DNA of 6,159 bases from Acinetobacter sp. (GTDB lineage: Bacteria > Pseudomonadota > Gammaproteobacteria > Pseudomonadales > Moraxellaceae). Under the pieces are notes generated by a model that was given only the letters and a program-made list of their open reading frames with translations, was not told the DNA's origin and searched no databases. Of the stretch, positions 1-6,046 are shown piece after piece. The stretch is taken from positions 1-6,159 of the forward strand of contig JASLHF010000037.1 of NCBI GenBank assembly GCA_030152275.1, written 5' to 3'. Each line of letters opens with the position of its first letter. Positions within the stretch are counted from its first letter, which is position 1. The position numbers and the translations under genes are program-made.

Positions 1-234
1 AATGGTAAAGCTGAAAAAGTGTATGTCTGTTACAACATGGAAAGTTTAGATGCATTCTTTATCGATTCATCGACGAAGCAGCCTGATCTATATCATGTCA
101 ATGTTCAGCTTTCATTTGGCATAGACGGGGAAATTGAAGAAGATATTTCCTGTGGTGATGTGTTTTATAAAAAGAGTGGCATCATTGCCAAAGAAAACGC
201 ACAGACAGGTGAATTCAGCTATTCAGTCAAGTAA
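1..234 (+). CDS. 3' end of an unidentified protein
   Basis: The frame is open from the first base of the window to the TAA at 232-234, giving 77 visible C-terminal residues; the true start lies upstream. A GTG at 19-21 is the first possible internal start, but no Shine-Dalgarno sequence precedes it and the frame is open before it, so I treat the gene as truncated by the window edge. The visible part is soluble-looking, mixed and mildly acidic, with no membrane segment. It has two cysteines close to aromatic or acidic residues (VCYNM and DISCGDVFY) and a C-terminus GEFSYSVK that looks like a closing beta-strand. I do not recognise the family. Codon use resembles that of purL downstream, and no intrinsic terminator is visible after it. 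It runs in the same direction as purL but is 185 bp away, which argues against tight coupling. Confidence 0.6.
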   Translation, partial: NGKAEKVYVCYNMESLDAFFIDSSTKQPDLYHVNVQLSFGIDGEIEEDISCGDVFYKKSGIIAKENAQTGEFSYSVK

Positions 235-300
235 ATCAATTGTTACGAATCATGTTTGAATTTGAAAGTCAAAGTAAATAGAGCATTTTAAACGAAGAAA

Positions 301-316
301 ACTTAATTTTTTAAGT
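301..316. other. AT-rich perfect hairpin upstream of purL
   Basis: ACTTAA (301-306) and TTAAGT (311-316) form a perfect 6-bp inverted repeat around TTTT. It lies between the upstream gene and purL. No U-run follows the right arm on the + strand, so it does not qualify as an intrinsic terminator. It could be a protein-binding dyad or chance in AT-rich DNA. Confidence 0.25.
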
Positions 317-326
317 CAGAGATGAC

Positions 327-355
327 TAGCTCAAAACTTGCTTTCACAGTAGAAT
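327..355 (+). promoter_or_regulatory. candidate purL promoter
   Basis: TAGAAT at 350-355 is a good -10 hexamer and is followed by a GC-containing stretch (ATGCGC). The matching -35 position, 327-332 (TAGCTC) at 17-bp spacing, is poor. A start of transcription near 362 would give a leader of about 58 nt to the ATG at 420. A GC-rich discriminator after the -10 is often seen at growth-rate or ppGpp-sensitive promoters, which would suit a nucleotide synthesis gene; that is inference. I saw no convincing PurR-type palindrome here. Confidence 0.35.
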
Positions 356-419
356 ATGCGCTCTCTTCAAGTCACATTGCGGAAGGTTGTCTAGACCTGC
401 CCGTGGATCCAAAAACAGC

Positions 420-3400
420 ATGTTTATCGTTGCCGGTGCACCTGCACACTCTTCTTTTAAGCAAACACAACTATTAGCACGCCTTGCGTCAATCAGTTCT
501 GTTCAATCAATAGAAAGCCAATGGGTTTACCTTTTCGACCAAGCGCTCAACGAGCAACAACAGCAATCTGCTTTACAGCTTTTAAACGATGGCGCATCGT
601 TTGAAGTTCGTCAGGCTGCAAGTGACGAAGTCCAAATTTTAGTGACACCTCGTGTTGGTACAATTTCGCCGTGGTCATCAAAGGCAACTGATATTTTTGC
701 CAACTGTAATACACCTGTACACCGCCTAGAACGCGGTGTTTTGTTTACTTTAAAGGGTATTTCTGAAGTATCAAATGAAGTTAAACAAGTCTTACATGAC
801 CGTATGACAGAAAGTGTATTTAATGCGATTGAAGATGCTGCGGCACTTTTCTCTGAAACTGAACCAAAACCGTTAAACTCAATTGATATTTTGGGTCAAG
901 GTAAAGATGCATTGGTTAAAGCCAACTCTGAATTTGGTTTTGCGCTTTCTGATGAAGAAATCGATTATTTAACCGATGCTTTCACAAAAATGGGCCGCAA
1001 CCCGCATGACATCGAATTGATGATGTTTGCCCAAGCGAACTCTGAGCATTGCCGTCATAAAATCTTCGGTTCTGAATGGACAATTGATGGTGAAAAACAA
1101 CCATTGTCATTGTTCCAAATGATTAAAAACACCTATAAAGAATCTCCTACGGACGTTTTGTCTGCATATAAAGACAACGCTTCAGTGATTGTGGGTTTTG
1201 ACACACAGCGCTTCTATCCAAAACAAGACGCTGAAACAGGTCACCACGTTTATAAATACAAGAGCCAAGCTGCTCACATCTTGATGAAGGTGGAAACACA
1301 TAACCATCCAACAGCGATTGCACCATTTGCAGGTGCGGCGACAGGTTCAGGCGGTGAAATCCGTGATGAAGGCGCAACAGGCCGTGGCGGTAAACCTAAA
1401 GCGGGTTTAACCGGTTTCACAGTGTCTAACTTGAACATTCCGGGCTTTGAACAGCCTTGGGAAGAAAACTACGGCAAACCATCTCGTATGGCATCTCCGC
1501 TTCAAATTATGATTGAAGGCCCATTGGGTGGTGCAGCGTTTAACAATGAATTTGGCCGTCCTGCATTAAACGGTTACTTCCGTACATTTGAGCAAAATGT
1601 AAATGGCGATGTAAAAGGCTTCCATAAGCCAATTATGATTGCCGGCGGTTACGGCAACATCCGTCCTGACCATGTTGAAAAAGATGCGATTCAACCGGGT
1701 GACTTGCTGATCGTACTTGGTGGCCCAGCAATGCTGATTGGTTTAGGTGGCGGTGCAGCATCTTCTGTAGATAGCGGTAAACTCGGTGAAAATCTAGATT
1801 TTGCTTCTGTACAACGTGAAAACCCAGAAATGGAACGCCGTTGCCAAGAAGTGATTGATGCGTGCTGGCGCATGGAAGAAAATAACCCAATCGTATCTGT
1901 ACATGATGTGGGTGCGGGTGGTATTTCCAATGCAATGCCTGAGCTGGTGAATGATCACGAGCTTGGTGCAATTCTTGATCTTCGTAAAATTCCATCGCTA
2001 GAAAAAGGCATGTCTCCAATGGAGATTTGGTCAAACGAAGCGCAAGAACGTTATGTATTGGCCATTCGCCCAAGCTCTTTAGAACTCTTTGAATCGCTTT
2101 GTGCACGTGAACGCTGTCCGTTTGCAGTGTTAGGTGAAGCGACTGAAGCACGTCACTTAACCGTTGAAGATCCACTGTTTGACAACAAAGCTGTGGATAT
2201 GCCAATGCAAGTGATGCTTGGCGGCACACCGCGCATGAGCCGTTCATATGAAACGATTGAACGTAAAGGCGATGACTTCACTGCTGCAAAAGTAACGGAT
2301 CTGAAAGATGCGATTTACCGCGTGTTGAAGAACCCAACAGTTGCATCTAAATCATTCCTCATCACCATTGGTGACCGTTCAATTACCGGTATGGTTGCAC
2401 GTGATCAGTTTGTAGGCCGTTGGCAGGTTCCTGTAGCGGATGCTGCAGTGACTACAACCAGTCTTGTGGGTTACACAGGTGAGGCGATGGCAATGGGTGA
2501 ACGTCCGCCAGTTGCATTGTTAAATCCTGCTGCATCAGCACGTTTATCAGTTGCTGAATCGATTTCAAACATCATGTCTGCAAAAATCGACCAGATCAGT
2601 GACATTAAATTGTCTGCAAACTGGATGGCGGCTGCAGGTCAAAAAGGTGAAGACCAAGCACTATTCGAAGGCGTAAAAGCCATCGGTATGGAAATGTGTC
2701 CTGCCTTAGGTATCGCAATTCCAGTCGGTAAAGACTCATTGTCTATGCGTACCACTTGGAATGACGAAGGTGAAGATAAATCTGTAACTTCTCCAATGTC
2801 AGGCGTGATTACAGCATTTGCCCCAGTGACCGATGTACGTAAAACATTGACACCTGAACTTAAAAATGAAGATTCAGTACTTGTTCGTATTGATCTTTCA
2901 AAAGGTCAATTCCGTCTAGGCGGTTCGATCCTTGCTCAAGTGTATAAAGCAATCGGTTCGGTTACTCCAGATGTAGACAGCTTCGATGACTTCAAAGCAT
3001 TCTTTGCATTGGTACAAGACTGGAACAACCGCGGCTTGATCAAAGCGTATCACGACATCGGTGATGGTGGCTTAGTGGCGACAGTTGCAGAAATGATGTT
3101 CGCTTCACGTTTAGGCGTAGCACTTGAAGATCAATCAACTGAAAGCCTATTTGCAGAAGAAATTGGTGCAGTATTGCAAATTTCGCAAGAGGATTGGGCA
3201 GCGCTTGAAGCAGAAGTTGCAGCATCGAGCCTTCAAGATGCAATTGCAGTGGTTGGTACTGTAAACGATACAGATACCTTAACTGTGAATGGTTTGAACT
3301 TAGACCGTGCTGACTTACAGCAAGCATGGACTGAAGTGTCACATCAAATCCAACGTTTACGTGACAACGTAGAAACTGCAGATCAAGAATATGCGTTAAT

Positions 3401-4256
3401 TGCAGACAAATCACATGCCGGTTTAATTGCAAAACCAACATTTGATTTGAACGAGCCAATCGAAGCACCGTACATCAACGAACGCCGTCCAAACATGGTG
3501 ATTCTGCGTGAACAAGGTGTAAACGGTCATGTAGAAATGGCTGCTGCATTTGACAAAGTGGGCTTCAATACGGTTGACGTACACATGAGTGACTTGCTTG
3601 CTGGCCGTATCAGCCTAGATGACTTTGAAGGTCTGGTTGCTTGTGGTGGTTTCTCTTACGGTGACGTATTAGGCGCAGGTGGTGGTTGGGCAAAATCAGT
3701 ATTGTTTAACCCGAAACTTCGCGACCAATTTGAGAAATTCTTCAACCGTGACGAAACCTTCTCTCTTGGTATTTGTAACGGCTGTCAAATGTTGTCACAG
3801 CTTGCACCGCTTATTCCGGGTGCAGAAGCTTGGCCGCGTTTCCACCGCAACACATCTGAAATGTTTGAAGCACGTGCAGTGAACGTTCGTGTTGAAAAAT
3901 CAAACTCTGTATTGTTAGAAGGTATGGAAGGTTCGATTCTTCCAATCGCAGTAGCGCATGGTGAAGGTCGTGTGGTTGCAAGTGCAGAAAATATTGCGGC
4001 ATTGAATGCAGGTGATCAAGTGATCTTACGTTATGTAGATAGCCAAGGTAACCCAACTCAGCATTACCCATTGAACCCGAACGGTTCGCCAGAAGCGATT
4101 TCTGGTGTAACTTCTAAAGATGGTCGTGCAACGATTATGATGCCACACCCTGAACGTAACTTCCGTGCAGTTCAGCATTCTTGGAAACCTGAAGATTGGG
4201 ATCAAGATGGTGCTTGGTTACGTATGTTCCGTAATGCACGTAAATTTATTGGTTAA
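420..4256 (+). CDS. purL: Phosphoribosylformylglycinamidine synthase, large single-chain form
   Basis: This cytosolic enzyme makes FGAM from FGAR, glutamine and ATP, a middle step of de novo purine (IMP) synthesis. With ATG 420 the product has 1278 residues, the usual size of the long gammaproteobacterial form (E. coli about 1295), in which synthetase and glutaminase are fused. Order seen: N-terminal PurS-like domain with TISPWSSKATDI near 81-92; linker with SEHCRH at 208-213; first AIRS-type half with VETHNHP at 291-297 and GSGGEIRDE at 309-317; VHDVGAGG at 494-501; second half with GKDS at 770-773; class I glutamine amidotransferase from about 1025. The amidotransferase has GICNGCQM with nucleophile Cys1119, and HPER supplying His1243 and Glu1245. 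The motif at 878-884 is HDIGDGG where E. coli, from memory, has HDRSDGG. ATG 420 is preferred because MFIVAGAPAHSSF aligns with the E. coli N-terminus; the frame extends 11 codons to TTG 387. No good Shine-Dalgarno precedes ATG 420. No frameshift or missing catalytic residue was seen. Confidence 0.97.
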   Translation: MFIVAGAPAHSSFKQTQLLARLASISSVQSIESQWVYLFDQALNEQQQQSALQLLNDGASFEVRQAASDEVQILVTPRVGTISPWSSKATDIFANCNTPVHRLERGVLFTLKGISEVSNEVKQVLHDRMTESVFNAIEDAAALFSETEPKPLNSIDILGQGKDALVKANSEFGFALSDEEIDYLTDAFTKMGRNPHDIELMMFAQANSEHCRHKIFGSEWTIDGEKQPLSLFQMIKNTYKESPTDVLSAYKDNASVIVGFDTQRFYPKQDAETGHHVYKYKSQAAHILMKVETHNHPTAIAPFAGAATGSGGEIRDEGATGRGGKPKAGLTGFTVSNLNIPGFEQPWEENYGKPSRMASPLQIMIEGPLGGAAFNNEFGRPALNGYFRTFEQNVNGDVKGFHKPIMIAGGYGNIRPDHVEKDAIQPGDLLIVLGGPAMLIGLGGGAASSVDSGKLGENLDFASVQRENPEMERRCQEVIDACWRMEENNPIVSVHDVGAGGISNAMPELVNDHELGAILDLRKIPSLEKGMSPMEIWSNEAQERYVLAIRPSSLELFESLCARERCPFAVLGEATEARHLTVEDPLFDNKAVDMPMQVMLGGTPRMSRSYETIERKGDDFTAAKVTDLKDAIYRVLKNPTVASKSFLITIGDRSITGMVARDQFVGRWQVPVADAAVTTTSLVGYTGEAMAMGERPPVALLNPAASARLSVAESISNIMSAKIDQISDIKLSANWMAAAGQKGEDQALFEGVKAIGMEMCPALGIAIPVGKDSLSMRTTWNDEGEDKSVTSPMSGVITAFAPVTDVRKTLTPELKNEDSVLVRIDLSKGQFRLGGSILAQVYKAIGSVTPDVDSFDDFKAFFALVQDWNNRGLIKAYHDIGDGGLVATVAEMMFASRLGVALEDQSTESLFAEEIGAVLQISQEDWAALEAEVAASSLQDAIAVVGTVNDTDTLTVNGLNLDRADLQQAWTEVSHQIQRLRDNVETADQEYALIADKSHAGLIAKPTFDLNEPIEAPYINERRPNMVILREQGVNGHVEMAAAFDKVGFNTVDVHMSDLLAGRISLDDFEGLVACGGFSYGDVLGAGGGWAKSVLFNPKLRDQFEKFFNRDETFSLGICNGCQMLSQLAPLIPGAEAWPRFHRNTSEMFEARAVNVRVEKSNSVLLEGMEGSILPIAVAHGEGRVVASAENIAALNAGDQVILRYVDSQGNPTQHYPLNPNGSPEAISGVTSKDGRATIMMPHPERNFRAVQHSWKPEDWDQDGAWLRMFRNARKFIG

Positions 4257-4281
4257 TCTGAGATAGATGAATGTTGAAAAG

Positions 4282-4305
4282 AGCCACCTTCGGGTGGCTT
4301 TTTTT
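4282..4305 (+). terminator. Intrinsic terminator of purL
   Basis: AGCCACC (4282-4288) pairs perfectly with GGTGGCT (4293-4299) around a TTCG loop, and a run of seven T follows (4299-4305). It begins 26 bases after the purL stop, as expected for the end of a single-gene transcript. Confidence 0.93.
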
Positions 4306-4338
4306 ATAGTAAAAATTTACCAAAAGATATATTAATTA

Positions 4339-4367
4339 TTGTGAATGCTTGTTTTTACACATATAAT
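4339..4367 (+). promoter_or_regulatory. Sigma70-type promoter between two terminators
   Basis: TTGTGA (4339-4344) and a perfect TATAAT (4362-4367) are separated by exactly 17 bp, the best sigma70 match in the window. Transcription would start near 4374, only about 10 nt before the stem of the next terminator. The transcript would then be about 30 nt unless polymerase reads through to the small gene at 4569. It could therefore drive a very short RNA, or serve that gene with an attenuator. Usage is unproven. Confidence 0.55.
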
Positions 4368-4382
4368 CGCTTTCGAATTTTG

Positions 4383-4404
4383 AACCACCTGCGGGTGGTT
4401 TTTT
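4383..4404 (+). terminator. Second intrinsic terminator, near copy of the purL terminator
   Basis: AACCACC (4383-4389) pairs with GGTGGTT (4394-4400) around TGCG, and six T follow (4399-4404). The core CCACC-4 nt-GGTGG is identical in stem sequence to the purL terminator about 100 bp upstream. No gene lies between the two. It may be a back-up terminator for purL or the end of a short transcript from the promoter at 4339-4367. Confidence 0.85.
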
Positions 4405-4568
4405 GTTGGTTTTTAAATTTTATTTCTCCCACTGAACTTGGTTTAGATTTTGCTTTTATATTTGTGGAAACATGTTAGTGTGTAATTTATGCACAATAAT
4501 TATGCAAGATAAAAGAAAGATGGATAACTAAACGAGTTCAGTATCAACACTCATGATGAGGTGATGAC

Positions 4569-4697
4569 ATGATTAAAACAGTAGATTATTCGGTTGTTGA
4601 TAAGTCTGCGGTGCGTAAAAAGGGCTGGAAGCTTTTTGGTGCAGTTGTGTGTTTACAGTTAGTGTTTTTAGTTTTTGGTTATGTGTTGCAGATGTAA
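4569..4697 (+). CDS. Small single-span membrane protein, 42 residues
   Basis: ATG 4569 is preceded by a strong Shine-Dalgarno, GAGGTGA at 4558-4564, four bases upstream, and the frame closes with TAA at 4695-4697. The product starts with a short polar part (MIKTVDYSVVDKSAV), then a basic cluster RKKGWK at 16-21, then an uninterrupted hydrophobic helix at about 22-40 (LFGAVVCLQLVFLVFGYVL) with one cysteine, ending in QM. Positive charges before the helix predict the N-terminus in the cytoplasm and a single inner-membrane span. The ribosome binding site, charge pattern and own terminator 15 bases downstream together make it a credible gene. I do not recognise a named family. Such small proteins can act as membrane anchors or modulators of larger partners, but nothing here identifies one. 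No clear promoter lies directly upstream; the nearest good one is at 4339-4367, beyond a terminator. Confidence 0.72.
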   Translation: MIKTVDYSVVDKSAVRKKGWKLFGAVVCLQLVFLVFGYVLQM

Positions 4698-4711
4698 TAT
4701 TTAAATAATTG

Positions 4712-4735
4712 AAACCGCCGTGAGGCGGTTTTTTT
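4712..4735 (+). terminator. Intrinsic terminator of the small membrane protein gene
   Basis: AAACCGCC (4712-4719) pairs perfectly with GGCGGTTT (4724-4731) around GTGA, followed by T through 4735 and a further TTTT after one G. It starts 15 bases past the stop codon at 4697. Confidence 0.93.
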
Positions 4736-4754
4736 GTTTTGATAATTGGCATGC

Positions 4755-4848
4755 TTTTACTTTGGACAGGGGAGATTAACAAAAATACTTTGCTAGGCTG
4801 ATGGAGGCGTCTTGTCCTGCAGTTTTGCGAGTGAAATCCATATCACTA
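4755..4848. repeat. Intergenic dyad repeat, copy A (diverged)
   Basis: This segment aligns with 4895-4989. Shared blocks in order are TTTTACTTT, AACAAAA, CTTTG, TAG, CTGATG, CTTG, CCT, CAGT, ATCCAT and CTA. By hand count, 48 of 71 positions match from AACAAAA onward with no gap, with one indel before that. Copy A keeps an imperfect hairpin GTGA-AATCCATA-TCAC at 4831-4846 and a wobble-rich pairing between CTAGGCTG and CAGTTTTG. The first hairpin, intact in copy B, has decayed here. It starts about 20 bp after the terminator at 4712-4735. It looks like a dispersed intergenic repeat; I believe similar sequence is common in Acinetobacter genomes, from memory only. Confidence 0.7.
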
Positions 4849-4871
4849 TCGCCATATTCGGCAATTATATT

Positions 4872-4886
4872 CACGTTATTAACGTG
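4872..4886. other. Palindrome between the two repeat copies
   Basis: CACGTTA (4872-4878) and TAACGTG (4880-4886) are a perfect 7-bp inverted repeat about a single central T. It sits in the spacer between repeat copies A and B and has no U-run. It could be an operator-like site or part of the repeat unit; nothing nearby decides this. Confidence 0.35.
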
Positions 4887-4894
4887 TAGATGAT

Positions 4895-4989
4895 TTTTAC
4901 TTTTCACGGGCGAAAAGTAACAAAAGCCCTTTGTTAGACTGATGTGACATCCTTGCCCTACAGTCTGACAGGCGACATCCATGTCGCTA
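4895..4989. repeat. Intergenic dyad repeat, copy B (better preserved)
   Basis: This is the second copy of the unit at 4755-4848, offset by 140-141 bp. Three inverted repeats are visible. TTACTTTTC (4897-4905) pairs with GAAAAGTAA (4912-4920), a perfect 9-bp stem. TTAGACTG (4934-4941) pairs with CAGTCTGA (4961-4968), 8 pairs with one G-T. GCGACAT (4972-4978) pairs with ATGTCGC (4981-4987), a perfect 7-bp stem. The unit ends 15 bp before the stop codon of the convergent - strand gene at 5005, so its dyads may also protect or terminate that transcript, although no U-run follows them on that strand. Confidence 0.75.
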
Positions 4990-5004
4990 GTCATGTGATT
5001 GGAT

Positions 5005-5643
5005 TTAGTCTTTGAAAATCTTTTCGTAAAAATAAACAAAATCATCACTTACCTCATAGTCATAAAGCGACGAATTTTGAGCTTCTTCACACCATGATCC
5101 ATCTGGTAATTTTTGAATAAATTCAAAACTTATAAGATCCATATTGGGTAATGGGATACTAATGATTTTTTCGCTGGAATTTATATCCAAACGAGCGTGT
5201 AAATCTTCAATGAGTGAAATTAGATAACTGCTTAATTTAGTAATGATGTAGGTATATTTATCGAATTCTTGTTTTGAAATATCTAGATTTTTGAACAAAA
5301 TGGCAACTCGACCTATCATTCTTGCCTGTCTTTCTAAATAGGTTTGATCAAGGATGCCTAGAATTTCCAAACCGAGTTCAGTATTGTTTTTATCTTGAAA
5401 GAATTTTTCAATGAATCCTTGATTAATGTTCTCTGCTTCTTGAATAAAAGCTAAAAGCTGCTTCTGTTCTTTGATAGTTCGAAATTGTGTATAAGCTTGA
5501 ATTGAGCTGCTAATAAGCGATGCAAATGGAATGGACTTAACAGCATCTTCCAAAAAAGTATTAGCGGTTTTAAAGAGGATTTCATCTGCAAGATTTTCAG
5601 CTGAGGTTAAAACTAAATCTGTTTTTGAATTTTTATTAGACAT
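5005..5643 (-). CDS. Uncharacterised helical protein, 212 residues
   Basis: The gene reads leftward from ATG 5643 to TAA at 5005-5007. A GTG at 5655 would add four residues, but ATG 5643 has a weak AGTGG eight bases upstream and is the better start. I cannot name the family. The product looks almost wholly helical. An amphipathic, weakly hydrophobic stretch at about 34-54 is centred on SIPFASLISSS. A basic KEQKQLLAFI segment follows at 58-67, then LEILGILDQTYLERQARMIG at 92-111, then DISKQEF at 121-127 and a further helix. The C-terminal 50 residues are acidic and rich in aromatics (ending DDFVYFYEKIFKD). From memory, the order IPxxG-like segment, lysine-rich helix, LD...A..I....I....F resembles a widespread family of unknown function often found in accessory regions. 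No signal peptide or catalytic motif is seen. It is a lone gene, AT-rich, opposite to both neighbours, and flanked by repeats and an insertion sequence, which suggests acquisition. Confidence 0.82.
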   Translation of the reverse strand: MSNKNSKTDLVLTSAENLADEILFKTANTFLEDAVKSIPFASLISSSIQAYTQFRTIKEQKQLLAFIQEAENINQGFIEKFFQDKNNTELGLEILGILDQTYLERQARMIGRVAILFKNLDISKQEFDKYTYIITKLSSYLISLIEDLHARLDINSSEKIISIPLPNMDLISFEFIQKLPDGSWCEEAQNSSLYDYEVSDDFVYFYEKIFKD

Positions 5644-5700
5644 CGTACTAACCACTTCATATTATTATTTTTATATTAATGAACTACATCTTAAATAGAA

Positions 5701-6018
5701 ATGCTCAAACTTATTTATTACGTCCCAGAATCACATCTTGAATCCACCAAACTTGCTGTATTTGAAGCAGGAGCAGGTGGCATTGGTAACTATGAACACT
5801 GTGCATGGCAAGTTTTAGGAACAGGACAATTTAAACCAGTAAAAGGTGCGAATCCGTTTATTGGAGCATTAGATACCTTGGAAAGTATTCCTGAATGGCG
5901 GGTGGAAACGATTGTTTCTGAAGATCAAGCAAGTGTTGTAGCAAGGGCATTAAAAGCCAGTCATCCTTATGAAGAGCCCGCATTTGAGTTTATTCAAATG
6001 GTGGATGTTCTGTATTAA
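5701..6018 (+). CDS. NIF3/YqfO-type stand-alone PII-like domain protein
   Basis: The 105-residue product matches, by eye, the small proteins annotated as NGG1p-interacting factor NIF3-like or YqfO-like. These correspond to the PII/CutA-like insert domain of larger NIF3 proteins rather than to the metal-binding NIF3 core. Diagnostic parts are the start MLKLIYYVPESHLE, the glycine motif GAGGIGNYEHCAW at 24-36, GTGQFKP at 40-46, NPFIG at 51-55, and the C-terminal HPYEEPAFEF at 88-97. The length equals the usual family length, so the gene appears complete, although the last residues (VDVLY) lie next to the insertion sequence and could have been altered. Its molecular role is not established; a small trimeric cytosolic protein is likely. 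ATG 5701 agrees with the family N-terminus, but its upstream bases (CTTAAATAGAA) contain no Shine-Dalgarno. It is divergent from the 5005-5643 gene across 57 bp of AT-rich DNA that must hold any promoters for both. I found no consensus hexamer pair there. Confidence 0.88.
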   Translation: MLKLIYYVPESHLESTKLAVFEAGAGGIGNYEHCAWQVLGTGQFKPVKGANPFIGALDTLESIPEWRVETIVSEDQASVVARALKASHPYEEPAFEFIQMVDVLY

Positions 6019-6020
6019 AA

Positions 6021-6046
6021 CTTAGATTTGCATTTGAAGTGCAACA
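6021..6046. repeat. Terminal inverted repeat (tip) of the IS30-type element
   Basis: The stretch of about 26 bp keeps the TAGATT and GCAACA blocks of IS30-type ends at the expected spacing. It overlaps the last codons and the TAA stop of the transposase, so the coding sequence runs to within a base or so of the element's tip. The exact outer base (6020-6022) is uncertain without the partner end. Confidence 0.5.

Noticed and set aside
387..419. 11-codon TTG-initiated extension of PurL
   Set aside because: Homology places the N-terminus at MFIVAGAPAHSSF, and GGAAGG touches the TTG with no spacing. I annotated from ATG 420.
1633..2247. 204-codon minus-strand frame inside purL
   Set aside because: It lies antisense to the well-conserved first synthetase half, and its composition (rich in His, Leu, Gln, Ser) is that of a shadow frame.
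3040..3468. 142-codon minus-strand frame inside purL
   Set aside because: It is antisense to conserved PurL sequence and has no ribosome binding site or recognisable domain.
4462..4503. Promoter directly upstream of the small membrane protein gene
   Set aside because: TTGTGG (4462) has no good -10 at 16-18 bp; TAATTT and TAATTA candidates are at the wrong spacing.
4487..4506. Direct repeat TTATGCA (4487-4493 and 4500-4506) as an operator upstream of the small gene
   Set aside because: Seven bases twice in AT-rich DNA with no clear promoter beside them is too weak to call a regulatory site.
4897..4920. Perfect 9-bp stem in repeat copy B as an intrinsic terminator
   Set aside because: The stem is A+T-rich and no U-run follows on either strand; it belongs to the repeat.
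4755..4989. CRISPR array
   Set aside because: There are only two long, diverged, dyad-rich copies with one spacer, unlike short near-identical CRISPR repeats.
4776..5048. 90-codon minus-strand reading frame as a gene
   Set aside because: It overlaps the 3' end of the 5005-5643 gene, runs through both repeat copies, and has no evident ribosome binding site. It is better explained as a by-product of the repeat; kept only as a finding.
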